The translations under genes were made by a program, and so were the position numbers. Shown in pieces: positions 39,584 through 48,005 of a stretch of DNA of 64,000 nucleotides (its first letter is position 1; the number at the start of each line of letters is the position of its first letter). The stretch is from Methylophilaceae bacterium (GTDB lineage: Bacteria; Pseudomonadota; Gammaproteobacteria; Burkholderiales; Methylophilaceae). A model generated the notes under the pieces. The model was not told the origin of the DNA and searched no databases. It saw only the letters and a list, made by a program, of their open reading frames with translations. The stretch lies in contig CAJPFK010000017.1 of the NCBI GenBank assembly GCA_905339275.1, forward strand, positions 27,104-91,103. Direction: 5' to 3'.

Positions 39584-39633
39584 TCACTGCGAAAGGCAGT
39601 GCCACGTTATTACGTAGCACTCGTTCGCAGTGA
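39584..39633. repeat. Long hairpin at the core/accessory boundary
   Basis: A 10-base perfect inverted repeat (TCACTGCGAA / TTCGCAGTGA) encloses a second stem AGTGC-C-ACGT / ACGT-A-GCACT around TATT. It stands 13 bases after the glnS stop and before the convergent TonB-dependent receptor gene. There is no T-run, so it is not a classical terminator on either strand. It may still stop both genes, or be a repeat element marking the edge of the accessory block. Confidence 0.7.
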
Positions 39634-39691
39634 ACTAATCCGGACTGACCCGGACCGGTGAACATGGAACTAGGTATATGATGCCGACCTA

Positions 39692-41851
39692 CTAGAAAGT
39701 GACCCGCATGCCCAGCCGTACCGTGCGCGGTTCCAGTGGATGTATCAGGCGCCCATCTACGCCATTGCCAGCACCACATCCTGCGCCTTCTAGGCTAGTA
39801 CAAGCTGCGCCAAAATACTCAATATCATTGGCCTTACTGTTAAACAAGTTAAGCACATCAAAGGTGAATTGAAGAGATTTATCATAGCGATAGCCTAGCT
39901 TAAGATTGGTCGTCCAGAATGGAGACGACTTTTCAGTGCCAGTTTCCTCCAACGGATAAGCGCCAAGGAACCGCAATCGCAAACCACCAAACCATGTACC
40001 GCCCCGATCCAGCGTAGCTGCCAATGATGCAGTGACAGGAATTGCGTTTGGCACATGTTTACCTCCATTACTGCTCTCAGTAAAACGCGCATGTGAAAGG
40101 GCAAGGTCGGCATCTAGGATCAGGCCATCATGACTGTAATAATTGCTCCATTCCAGGCCATAACGGCGCGAGCTGCCTTTGGGCTCGGTGACACCTTCAT
40201 CTCCGATATAAACCAACTCTGAGTCCAAGGCAATTTTCCACAATGTAAGACTACTGTACCAACCAGGCAACGGCTGTGTACGTACCCCGATTTCACCTCC
40301 AGTAGACTTTGCAATAAAGGGAATACTATCCACCGGCGTACCATCACTCGCATTGGTTATGGCAGTGGTACCCCTAGCATCGTTACTGTGAAAACCCTGA
40401 CCCCAGTTGGCGTAATATTCAGTTTTCCCGAAAGGCCCAAATACCACGCCTAACTTGGGGCTTACCTGACTTTCGCTTGAACTGCCCCCATTGCTCATAT
40501 TAAATACGCCATCCTTAGGATTGACCTTTGCTTTTAGGTTATCCCAGCGCAATCCGACCGTGCTACGCAACCAAGGTAACCATTGAGTGCGTGCTTCGGT
40601 GTAAATACCCAGGGAATTCTCTGTGATTTTGTCTTCACGAGTGGTATCAACGCGATCACGATTCACCGTTTGATAAAGCCCGACACTACGGATATTGTCT
40701 TGGCGGAACTGAGCACCTATGGTCGCGATGGTTTCTTTGCTACTCCAGTCCAGCAAATTGCTACGCGCAAGTTGCCCACCCCAAGTAATGCGCTCATCAG
40801 CTTGTTCGTGCTGGCCATCCAGGAATCCTGATGGAGTGGAAAAAAGATTAAGGCTGTAATCGATAAGATAAGCGCTCGCACGCCAGCTACCATTAATATC
40901 GGTTTTCCCCCATTCCCCAGCCAGGCTATAACGATGCGTTTTTCCTCCATCTGTATCTGCTAGAGTACCGTAACGGCTGATTTCCCCGTTTTTGATAGCT
41001 CGCTCAGGCACTTGTTCAGTTGCCGTCCACTTTGCTTCATAAGCCATCGCAGTTAACGCATAACCATCGCCCGAGGTCCCTGAAGACAGCCGCAATACCC
41101 CGTTGTGCTTCACTAGGCCCTCCGGCTGATCCCATGGACCATCATTGCCAACCACTTCTAATGCACCCAGCAGATTAAAATCACCAACTGCTTGGCTGCC
41201 GGCGACCAACGCCCGCTTATATCCATATTCCCCTATACTTAAATCCAGGAAAGGGGCAGTAAGACTCCTTGAATAGTCAATGCGCGCTGAACCAGTAACT
41301 GCTAGGTCACCATCCTCCGCGGTATAGATGCCTTTGCGATAACGCAAACTGCCAACCAATTCCGGTATCAGGAAATTCAAGTCCATATAGCCCTGCCCAT
41401 GTGCATGGCTAACATTGTTCACTGGCATGCCGTTTATATAAGTAGCAAAGTCACTACCATGGTCCAGATTAAACCCCCGTAAAAAATACTGGTTAGCTTT
41501 GCCATCACCAGAATGCTGGGTAACAATCATTCCTGGAACAGCCTCCATGACTTCTGCGGGGCGCAATAATGGCCGCACAGCCAGTTGCTTTGACGTTATC
41601 GTACCTTCACTAGCGGTATCGGCAACCCCAGTCATATTCTGTGAACTTGATGACACAATTACGCTATCCAATACTGCTTCCTCCAGCACAGGAAGTCCTG
41701 CCGCATAAGCAGTATTAAATAAACCCAATGTGAGGTAACAAGTAAATGCATATGGATTGGTCAACATCCAGGCAAAAGACTTTTTGTTTAATGCTATGAG
41801 TTGCATGATGATTTTCTTATTCATTCCATTGATTAAATTTTCACTATTCAT
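39692..41851 (-). CDS. TonB-dependent outer-membrane receptor 1
   Basis: This is a 719-aa outer-membrane active importer. An N-terminal export signal ends around LFNTAYA-AG (preceded by an extended n-region; starts at codons 1, 10 or 16 are possible). A TonB-box-like EAVLDSVIVSSS follows. The plug domain contains LLRPAEVMEAVPGMIVTQHSG and YFLRGFNLDHGSDFATYING. A 22-strand-type barrel ends in the aromatic VRLGMRVTF. The substrate is unknown. Next to it lies an RcnR-like metal sensor, and its upstream region has a sigma-54-like promoter. Confidence 0.92.
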   Translation of the reverse strand: MNSENLINGMNKKIIMQLIALNKKSFAWMLTNPYAFTCYLTLGLFNTAYAAGLPVLEEAVLDSVIVSSSSQNMTGVADTASEGTITSKQLAVRPLLRPAEVMEAVPGMIVTQHSGDGKANQYFLRGFNLDHGSDFATYINGMPVNNVSHAHGQGYMDLNFLIPELVGSLRYRKGIYTAEDGDLAVTGSARIDYSRSLTAPFLDLSIGEYGYKRALVAGSQAVGDFNLLGALEVVGNDGPWDQPEGLVKHNGVLRLSSGTSGDGYALTAMAYEAKWTATEQVPERAIKNGEISRYGTLADTDGGKTHRYSLAGEWGKTDINGSWRASAYLIDYSLNLFSTPSGFLDGQHEQADERITWGGQLARSNLLDWSSKETIATIGAQFRQDNIRSVGLYQTVNRDRVDTTREDKITENSLGIYTEARTQWLPWLRSTVGLRWDNLKAKVNPKDGVFNMSNGGSSSESQVSPKLGVVFGPFGKTEYYANWGQGFHSNDARGTTAITNASDGTPVDSIPFIAKSTGGEIGVRTQPLPGWYSSLTLWKIALDSELVYIGDEGVTEPKGSSRRYGLEWSNYYSHDGLILDADLALSHARFTESSNGGKHVPNAIPVTASLAATLDRGGTWFGGLRLRFLGAYPLEETGTEKSSPFWTTNLKLGYRYDKSLQFTFDVLNLFNSKANDIEYFGAACTSLEGAGCGAGNGVDGRLIHPLEPRTVRLGMRVTF

Positions 41852-41942
41852 TTCTTAAAATCCAAATTTATATAACGTGGACAGCAAGGCAGCTAAATAT
41901 GGATATGAAACATCAACCTTGATCAGTAGGCCCTTCAATATC

Positions 41943-41963
41943 ATATAGGTAGGTAGCCTATAT
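41943..41963. promoter_or_regulatory. Palindrome at the predicted transcription start of receptor 1
   Basis: Arms ATATAGG and CCTATAT flank TAGGTAG. The site covers the predicted start point of the promoter at 41974-41988, a typical repressor position. It could be the operator of the RcnR-like regulator, but it lacks the long G-tract typical of RcnR sites. Confidence 0.45.
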
Positions 41964-41973
41964 AGGATAAACA

Positions 41974-41988
41974 GCATGAAGCATGCCA
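41974..41988 (-). promoter_or_regulatory. Sigma-54-like promoter of receptor 1
   Basis: The site reads TGGCATGCTTCATGC on the gene strand: GG and GC ten bases apart, TGGCA in the -24 box and TGC in the -12 box. The predicted start is about 111 bases before the ATG at 41851. Two enhancer-like dyads lie upstream at 42041-42087. Confidence 0.55.
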
Positions 41989-42040
41989 CAATTATTTAAG
42001 TATAATTATCAATAGGTTAATTAATTATTCACTACTGGAC

Positions 42041-42087
42041 TGTTGCTTTAGCAACATTAAGACAATACCGATGCTGCTTATACAGCA
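42041..42087. promoter_or_regulatory. Pair of enhancer-like dyads upstream of receptor 1
   Basis: TGTTGCTTTAGCAACA (42041-42056) and TGCTGCTTATACAGCA (42072-42087) have centres 31 bp apart. They lie about 80-125 bp upstream of the predicted sigma-54 start. The same TGYTG-N6-CARCA form recurs at the other sigma-54-like promoters of the block. As RNA they could also form two hairpins after the regulator gene at 42123. Confidence 0.6.
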
Positions 42088-42122
42088 TGGCTGGGGAACT
42101 TAGATCGCTAGACTAACGTGAC

Positions 42123-42398
42123 TTACTTCAAATAAGTTTTTAATACACTGATGACTTGTTCCAGATCCTGCTGGCGTTGTTCTGACTGCACGCTAACTTC
42201 TCCAAGATGTTCACGGATATGCCCTTCCAGCACTTCCGACATCAAGCCATCCATCGCCCCCCGTATTGATGCGATCTGATGCAAAAACGCAGAGCAATCT
42301 ACCCCTTTGTTCAAGGCATTCTCCATCGCGTCCGCTTGGCCTCTGATACGGTGTATGCGTACCAATAAATTTTTTCTGTTGTGGACTATATGTGCCAT
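42123..42398 (-). CDS. RcnR/CsoR/FrmR-family metal-responsive repressor, RcnR-like ligands
   Basis: This is a 91-aa all-helical repressor of the DUF156 family. With the ATG used here (AGGA 6 bases upstream; a TTG five codons earlier is less likely), the residues H3, C35, H60 and H64 fall exactly on the nickel/cobalt ligand positions of Escherichia coli RcnR. FrmR has Glu at the position equivalent to H64 and lacks H3. Conserved core: RIRGQ (17-21) and QIASIRGAMDGLMSEVLEGHIREH (cited in part). Ni/Co sensing is therefore likely. No rcnA-type exporter is nearby; receptor 1 is the closest candidate target. Confidence 0.85.
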   Translation of the reverse strand: MAHIVHNRKNLLVRIHRIRGQADAMENALNKGVDCSAFLHQIASIRGAMDGLMSEVLEGHIREHLGEVSVQSEQRQQDLEQVISVLKTYLK

Positions 42399-42470
42399 CA
42401 CGATTCCTATCAAAATTTATTCTGACTTACGCATATTTCATAATATGTACATGTGACATGTTATTAGCCC

Positions 42471-42505
42471 AAAACATTGGACCGATGACTCTGGTCCAAT
42501 GTTTT
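42471..42505. terminator. Terminator after the redoxin gene
   Basis: A 13-base perfect stem (AAAACATTGGACC / GGTCCAATGTTTT) encloses a nine-base loop. It is flanked by A4/T4 within the arms, so it could work on both strands. It separates the five-gene redox operon from the metal-sensor gene downstream. The 130 bases between them also hold a short palindrome ACATG-TGA-CATGT at 42449-42461, about 50 bases before the regulator's ATG. Confidence 0.85.
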
Positions 42506-42543
42506 CAGTTATCAGGCCTGAATATTGGCTCTGAATAATTCAA

Positions 42544-43164
42544 TCAACTAGCGTATTTGATTGAGCATCCGTAAGGTTTGGTACTTGATTTAGTAATCGC
42601 CTTACCGCCGGCCAACTCGCTTAAGGCAATCTTGACATAGTTCTCAGCCTTGGCAATATCTTCCTTTTTATTGGTGGCGATGCTATCGATACCGCCTTTA
42701 TAAACCAATATGCCTTGTGGGTTGATAATAAAAATATGCGGCGTGGTCTGTGCCTCATAAGACCGGCCGATCTTGCCATCGGCATCCAGAATCACTTTTG
42801 CTGGTTTGGCATTCCGGTCAGCATTCAGTTGAAGTGCGGTCTTGCCATCCACAAAGCCTTGCGTACCAGGTGCTGATGAAATTATCTGTAACCATATAAT
42901 GTCTTGATTCGCTGCCTCTTTATGCAAACTCGGAATATTGCCGCTCTCATAATGTTTCTTCACATATGGACATTCATGATTAGTCCATTCAAGTACCACG
43001 GTCTTATCTTTTAATGTACTGAGTTCGATATTACCGCCTTCGGCAGTTGCTCCAGAAAAAGATGGTGCTGGCTGGCCTACGATAGCCTCGGCAGAGGCCG
43101 TGATGGGACTTAAAACAACGCTGAGGCTCAGCAAGACAATCTGATATAAATGACGTAATAACAT
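42544..43164 (-). CDS. Exported redoxin (thioredoxin-fold) protein
   Basis: This is a 206-aa periplasmic protein. The ATG used has AAGGAG 5 bases upstream and opens a signal peptide ending SPITASA-EA. The redoxin/AhpC-like fold has a single N-terminal active cysteine C65 (TNHECPYVKKHYESG), the cis-proline-type segment TTPHIFIINPQGILVYKG, and a C-terminal cysteine C200 (KPYGCSIKY). With the DsbD-like reductase directly upstream it probably forms a periplasmic thiol-reduction pair. Confidence 0.85.
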   Translation of the reverse strand: MLLRHLYQIVLLSLSVVLSPITASAEAIVGQPAPSFSGATAEGGNIELSTLKDKTVVLEWTNHECPYVKKHYESGNIPSLHKEAANQDIIWLQIISSAPGTQGFVDGKTALQLNADRNAKPAKVILDADGKIGRSYEAQTTPHIFIINPQGILVYKGGIDSIATNKKEDIAKAENYVKIALSELAGGKAITKSSTKPYGCSIKYAS

Positions 43165-43199
43165 TTTTACTCCTTTATAGTAATTAACAACAGTGGGAT

Positions 43200-45371
43200 T
43201 CACAGCTTGGCAATTGCGTTTAAAACAATTTCCGGGGTCAATATCTGCGGCAACACAGTAGGCTCAGCAGCTTTGCCATCCGTCGAATTTCCTGCGGGAT
43301 AAACTACATAAAGCGGCACACCACTACGTCCAAATGCTTTCAGCACTTTGGTGATCTGGATATCCTGGTTGGTCCAGTCCCCCTTTAAATAGGTAATACC
43401 CAAACGCTCAAACGCCTCGATTACCTTGCTATCACTCAATGCTACCCGCTCATTCGCAAGGCAGCTTATGCACCATGCTGCAGTAAAGTTGAGAAACACT
43501 GGCTTACCTTCTGTGCGCAGTTCCTGCAAACGTTCAACAGTGTAAGGTTCCCAGTTACTGCCCTTGGATATGCTTTGCTCGATAGCAGCGGGATTAGCCT
43601 GTATGCCAACGTAACCTCCAACCAACACTATCACTACAACAATTGCTGCAATAGCCGTTGATCCATGCCTGATTGCTGCGCCGCTAATACGTGTCGTCTG
43701 GTAAAGCCATGCGGAAAAAGCAATGGCGACCATGCCGCCAAGTGCAATGGCAACAGCATTCACTCCAGCCTGCTGGGACAATACCCATATAAGCCATACT
43801 GCAGCTAAATACATGGGGAAAGCCAGAACCTGTTTGACGCGTTCCATCCACATACCAGGACGTGGCAGCCAACGCTGCAATAACGGCCACGTACTCAACA
43901 ATAGATAAGGCAATGCGAGTCCAAGCCCAAGGCTGAGGAACACAGATAAAAGTACAGCAGGTGACTGCGCCAATGCATAACCCAGTGCAGCCCCCATGAA
44001 TGGGGCTGTGCAGGGAGTCGCAACGATAGTTGCCAGCACACCAGTGAAAAAACTACCACTGTATCCTGGACGCTCCGCCAGTGATGATCCTATATTCAGG
44101 ACAGACCCACCGATCGTAAACACACCCGACAGACTCAACCCGACAGCAAACATCAGGTAAGCCACAATGAGCACAAACACCGGCGACTGAAACTGAAACC
44201 CCCATCCTATCTGTGCCCCACCGGCCTTAAATGCTATCAGCAATCCTCCAAGTAGGGCGAAACTGGAAAGTATGCCCAGCGTATAGGCAATCCCATGCCG
44301 ACGCGTTTCCATTACCCCTTGTTGCGCATGATTCAGTAGAGACAATGCTTTGATGGAAAGCACAGGAAACACACAAGGCATAAGATTTAGTATCACGCCA
44401 CCAAGCAATGCCAACAAAAGCGCAGCTGGCAGACCCACAATATCTGTTTTGCCTACAGTCGTGCCCAGCACTTTATCTACCGCAGGTGACACAATAGCGG
44501 AGACCGCATGAATGCTGAAGCCACGCGAGATTTGGTTGCTACCATTTCCTTCTGTTATGACCAGTACGCCGGATAACGCTTCCCCAGGTTTAGGAGGCGC
44601 TTCCCCAGCTTTCAACTTCAATACCAGCGTATCGCCATCAAGATAATGCCCCTGATCCGCATTATGTGAAATCACGCCCCATTCCAGCGGGTAGAAATTG
44701 ATGTCACTAACCTGCCCAAGGGTAAAGGCAGAATTGTTACCAGAAATACGCAGCAGAATTTCATTTTTCCGATAGTCAACATTCGTTAGCCAAACACTCT
44801 TTACTGGCAATGTAGACAGTGCTTTCTGAATAGTGGGACTACCTTTTCCCGCTGCATCAGTATCCGCAACAACCGGTAAACTCAAAGAGAGATCAACTTC
44901 TTCCGGAACACAAACTTCATGACACACTAGCCAGTTAACCTTAGCGCGAACAGAGAATCTATTCCCAACAGCTACATTTGCCGGTACCTTGATGGAAGAC
45001 AGCAATGTGACTTCATCTTCATACCCGTAATTAGTCACGGGGCCAAGTTTGAAACGACGGGGAATCGGCCACTGAATCTCGCCAGCTTCGGCTCCCTTGG
45101 GCAACTCCCAATCTATGGTTGTAGGTACCCCAGAATCACCAGAATTCTGCCAGTAGGTATGCCAGTGCGGAATAATGCGCTGGTTGAGACCAAGCAGGAT
45201 TTCAGCACCCGGATACACCGCGTCAACGGACGCCACCAACTGCGCACGCACATGCTCTGTAGTCGCTATGGGGAAAAGCGCAGGGGATGCTTGTACCGCT
45301 CCGATACTGAACAACAATGTGACGATGAAAACTTTAGTCAACTTGAATAAAGAATCAACTAAATATCCCAT
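43200..45371 (-). CDS. DsbD/ScsB-like transmembrane thiol reductase
   Basis: This 723-aa inner-membrane protein passes electrons from cytoplasmic thioredoxin to periplasmic partners. A signal peptide precedes a periplasmic N-terminal domain with a CHEVC pair (C150, C154). The eight-helix DsbD core has C333 (LMPCVFP) and C454 (ATPCTAPF), the redox pair of the transporter. A C-terminal thioredoxin domain follows with CISC (C634, C637). All three dithiols are present, so the relay looks intact. The longer, divergent N-terminal domain resembles ScsB. The neighbouring redoxin is the likely partner. Confidence 0.9.
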   Translation of the reverse strand: MGYLVDSLFKLTKVFIVTLLFSIGAVQASPALFPIATTEHVRAQLVASVDAVYPGAEILLGLNQRIIPHWHTYWQNSGDSGVPTTIDWELPKGAEAGEIQWPIPRRFKLGPVTNYGYEDEVTLLSSIKVPANVAVGNRFSVRAKVNWLVCHEVCVPEEVDLSLSLPVVADTDAAGKGSPTIQKALSTLPVKSVWLTNVDYRKNEILLRISGNNSAFTLGQVSDINFYPLEWGVISHNADQGHYLDGDTLVLKLKAGEAPPKPGEALSGVLVITEGNGSNQISRGFSIHAVSAIVSPAVDKVLGTTVGKTDIVGLPAALLLALLGGVILNLMPCVFPVLSIKALSLLNHAQQGVMETRRHGIAYTLGILSSFALLGGLLIAFKAGGAQIGWGFQFQSPVFVLIVAYLMFAVGLSLSGVFTIGGSVLNIGSSLAERPGYSGSFFTGVLATIVATPCTAPFMGAALGYALAQSPAVLLSVFLSLGLGLALPYLLLSTWPLLQRWLPRPGMWMERVKQVLAFPMYLAAVWLIWVLSQQAGVNAVAIALGGMVAIAFSAWLYQTTRISGAAIRHGSTAIAAIVVVIVLVGGYVGIQANPAAIEQSISKGSNWEPYTVERLQELRTEGKPVFLNFTAAWCISCLANERVALSDSKVIEAFERLGITYLKGDWTNQDIQITKVLKAFGRSGVPLYVVYPAGNSTDGKAAEPTVLPQILTPEIVLNAIAKL

Positions 45372-45411
45372 TCTTAACCCACCACCAGACGGTACGGCAT
45401 ATCCATCGACA

Positions 45412-45432
45412 CCTGGCCTCAGTGAGGCCAGG
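45412..45432. repeat. Short perfect hairpin between the lectin-like and DsbD-like genes
   Basis: CCTGGCCTC / GAGGCCAGG pair around AGT. It has no T-run on the operon strand, so it may be an mRNA stability element or weak attenuator separating expression of the two genes. Confidence 0.6.
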
Positions 45433-45467
45433 CATACGTTCCCTTTAACAACGAGTTAAACAAAACA

Positions 45468-46184
45468 TCAATCTGCAGCAAAACAATAAAACAAACCAGC
45501 ACCCCCTGTAGCTACCAGGTTTTCCTGGCCACACCCCCTGCTGCCATGGGCTGAGTTCCATGAAACATTACCACCACCAGTACGGTCAAAATGGCCGACT
45601 CTCACCGAACCATCAGCCGCACTACTGGTATAGTTTTTACAAGTAGTATCAACACCATCAGCAAAGGCGCGACCATCTGGTTGACTACCAGTAAGAATAT
45701 CGTGCTGGTTGGGCTTATCTCCAGATCCCTTAACCGGTTCATTCTTCTCTGTCAGGGCAGTGTTTTTACTAAGATTGTTACCTATCCTGGCAGCATCAAG
45801 GCTATCGCCATGCAAGTCAGCCACATCCTTGGCAACTACAACACCTTTGGCATTATGCCAAGGTCCTTTCCCGATACGGTCACGCGCATTTACCGCAGGC
45901 TGGCCATCTACTGCCTGCGTGCTTAGATAGGCGCGCCAGGTTTTATTACCAGCACCTACCGCAGTCGCCAATTTTTGACAATGTGCATCGGCACCAGCCA
46001 ATCCACCGAGATTAGCACCCTTGCCGAGACCTTCACTGGTAACAAAGAAGCTTAGTGGTCTAGGTGGTTCTTTTTTAACTTCCTGTACGGGCGCAACGGG
46101 TACCGCTGATGGAGAAACAGGGGCATCGGCTGCAAATGCATTTGCAAATAAAAATAAAGCTGGCAAACAGACAATTCTTTTCAT
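45468..46184 (-). CDS. Exported lectin-like protein of unknown function
   Basis: This is a 238-aa secreted protein. The ATG used has AAGGA 6 bases upstream and begins the signal peptide MKRIVCLPALFLFANAFA-AD. A short Pro/Val linker follows, then a domain opening LSFFVTSEGLGKGANLGGLAGADAHC and containing WRAYLSTQ. Cysteines (HCQ, TCK, GCGQ, FYCFAAD) probably form disulfides. Databases usually label this family lectin or collagen-XV-endostatin-like; no ligand is known. Being cotranscribed with cytochromes and thiol reductases suggests a periplasmic role. Confidence 0.65.
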   Translation of the reverse strand: MKRIVCLPALFLFANAFAADAPVSPSAVPVAPVQEVKKEPPRPLSFFVTSEGLGKGANLGGLAGADAHCQKLATAVGAGNKTWRAYLSTQAVDGQPAVNARDRIGKGPWHNAKGVVVAKDVADLHGDSLDAARIGNNLSKNTALTEKNEPVKGSGDKPNQHDILTGSQPDGRAFADGVDTTCKNYTSSAADGSVRVGHFDRTGGGNVSWNSAHGSRGCGQENLVATGGAGLFYCFAAD

Positions 46185-46364
46185 AAACATTCCTTATGTT
46201 AAAAACTATGGGTAATAGTTGGTAATTTTTTGTGTTCAGTCACTCGTAATAACCACTTAGCGCCAAAAAACCAGAGCTATGTACTGGCCCACCTCCCGGA
46301 AGCCTTCACTTGCCAAAGTCCTGCCGAGCTTATGGGCCAGAAAGGCTTTCACTAGAAAAATTAA

Positions 46365-46838
46365 CTAAAAGCTCTCACGTAAGCGAAAACTGTCATGGCA
46401 AGACTTGCAACTTTCACTTAGTTTGCCGAACTGGTTTTTAATGGCAAAAATGTCACCACTAGCGGCAACTTTTGCCAACTCATTAGCTTCCTGATTAAAG
46501 GTTATAGCTATTTTCCTGGCCTCTTCCTGTTTCTGGAAAAACTCAGGATTGAGGCGGGTTTTCTTCCAACCAACCCCTTCATCCGTACCGGGGCCATATA
46601 ACTTCCCCAAGCCGGAATTGGCAATTGCTGCAATCACATTAGCTGCTGCCTGAACTTCATCCTTGTTGAAAGTTTTAGGATAATCAACAACTTGACTCTT
46701 TATTCTATTGGTATTCCAGCCTAAAAAAATATAGGCAGACTGGCGAGTTTTGATCTGCTGCTCTTCCTCTTTGCCGGCGATTGCCGGCATGGCTGTCCAC
46801 GTCAGCAACAGCAGTGAAATCAATAACTTATTTTTCAT
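46365..46838 (-). CDS. Cytochrome c'-type (class II) c-type cytochrome
   Basis: This is a 157-aa periplasmic protein with a signal peptide (ending AMPAIA-GK). A single CxxCH heme site lies at the very C-terminus (C144-K-S-C-H148). A C-terminal heme on a predicted four-helix bundle is the mark of class II cytochromes (c', c-556). It lies 38 bases after the cytochrome b561 gene, its likely electron partner. Confidence 0.88.
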   Translation of the reverse strand: MKNKLLISLLLLTWTAMPAIAGKEEEQQIKTRQSAYIFLGWNTNRIKSQVVDYPKTFNKDEVQAAANVIAAIANSGLGKLYGPGTDEGVGWKKTRLNPEFFQKQEEARKIAITFNQEANELAKVAASGDIFAIKNQFGKLSESCKSCHDSFRLRESF

Positions 46839-46876
46839 AAAACAGCCCTTTAGATAACATTAACTTCAAAACCGAA

Positions 46877-47578
46877 CTACCAATCCTGCACTGCTGGCAA
46901 ATTCTTTTGATATGGTTGTAAATGTTCCAGAAAAAAATCACTCTGGATAACCCAAACCAGAACGCCACTGATAACAACAGCAATAAAAAAACGTATCCCC
47001 CCGCTACGAGTACTTGGCAGTTCCTCAGATTTTTTCACCTCTTTTTCACCTGTCAACATTGGCTTTACAAGGTTGGTTTTCTTTATAAAAAAATAAAAAC
47101 CAATTGCCACCAAATGCAATGCCACCATTCCTACCAGAAAATTAAAAACTAGTGCGTGCAGACCACTCAGCTTGTCACTTAAATCTTTATCAACCAGGTT
47201 GAATAACGGCCCTTGAAAAGCAATATCATCGTTTGCAAACAACCCCGTGCCGACCTGCACAAACAACAGCCCCAGTAGAACCATGACGGAAATCGATCCC
47301 AAGGGATTGTGACCATATCCCTGCCACTGTCCTTTTGCGTGAGCAACAAGCTCGGCAGGTGTCACTGGTAAGTTCGCAAAGCGTGCGTAATGAGATCCAG
47401 CAACCCCCCATATCAACCGAAAAATAAGCAGCCCCAAAATCAATAGCCCGATCCTGCCGTGCCAATCGCTAAGCGATCCACCAAGCTGCCCAGTAACGAA
47501 TGCAGAAACAACTGCAGCAACAAGTATCCAATGAAAAACCCTGAGAGGTAAATCCCAAACTTTTATTCTGACTGTCAT
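46877..47578 (-). CDS. Cytochrome b561-family membrane protein
   Basis: This 233-aa inner-membrane diheme cytochrome b has four main helices. The N-terminal signature VWDLPLRVFHWILVAAVVSAF carries the first heme histidine. Further histidines lie in SHYARF, LSGLHALVFNFLVGMVALHLVAIGFYF (cited in part) and nearby. The family moves electrons between quinols and periplasmic cytochromes. It is the first gene of a probable five-gene operon (b561, c', lectin-like, DsbD-like, redoxin) behind a sigma-54-like promoter. Confidence 0.88.
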   Translation of the reverse strand: MTVRIKVWDLPLRVFHWILVAAVVSAFVTGQLGGSLSDWHGRIGLLILGLLIFRLIWGVAGSHYARFANLPVTPAELVAHAKGQWQGYGHNPLGSISVMVLLGLLFVQVGTGLFANDDIAFQGPLFNLVDKDLSDKLSGLHALVFNFLVGMVALHLVAIGFYFFIKKTNLVKPMLTGEKEVKKSEELPSTRSGGIRFFIAVVISGVLVWVIQSDFFLEHLQPYQKNLPAVQDW

Positions 47579-47663
47579 CTTAATTAACGACTCCTAACCA
47601 CCAAACCCCGACCTAGAGACATAATGCGACAGATGTACGCCAAGGCAAGGCATACAACTTTTA

Positions 47664-47679
47664 GCACTTATCATGCCAA
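47664..47679 (-). promoter_or_regulatory. Sigma-54-like promoter of the cytochrome/redox operon
   Basis: TTGGCATGATAAGTGC on the gene strand: GG-N10-GC with TTGGCA in the -24 box and TGC in the -12 box. The predicted start is about 75 bases before the b561 ATG. It lies in the 427-base gap 47579-48005, whose only other notable feature is the dyad/hairpin at 47813-47842. Confidence 0.55.
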
Positions 47680-47812
47680 TCTGGGCAACTTTGATATTAA
47701 GGAGTTTGTAAGCAGGGAATCTTGCACTAACCAGATGAAACTATTATGCTATTTAAAAAATAATACCCACTTTGTTAAGAGCAAAACTTGGTATCAGCCA
47801 ACGATTTCAGTA

Positions 47813-47842
47813 CTCGTAGTGTTGGTTTGCCAACAGTACGAG
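47813..47842. promoter_or_regulatory. Enhancer-like dyad inside a 13-base hairpin
   Basis: TGTTGGTTTGCCAACA (47820-47835) is a perfect TGTTG-N6-CAACA dyad. It is extended to 13-base arms with one mismatch (CTCGTAGTGTTGG / CCAACAGTACGAG). It lies about 170-185 bp upstream of the predicted sigma-54 start at about 47652. A second TGTTG half-site follows at 47843. It could double as the end of the tonB-exbB-exbD transcript, although no T-run follows. Confidence 0.6.
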
Positions 47843-48005
47843 TGTTGGTCTGTTTAAATAGCAGCAGAATACTGCCATGTTTGATAAATAACTAATTCAC
47901 ATCAATTACAGCAGTTTATTTCAACGCAAGAGCGCTGACATTTTGCAGCCCGGAAACAACAAGCGTGATTGGAGAGAGACCAACCACGCTTTGTCTGCAA
48001 AACCA

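Noticed and set aside
39692..41851. Receptor 1 as a confirmed nickel receptor
   Set aside because: Only the neighbouring RcnR-like gene points to nickel; the receptor shares its promoter logic with the sulfonate genes, so its substrate stays open.
46312..46326. GG-N10-GC match upstream of the lectin-like gene
   Set aside because: CGGCAGGACTTTGGC has weak boxes and no dyad pair upstream; such minimal matches are expected by chance.
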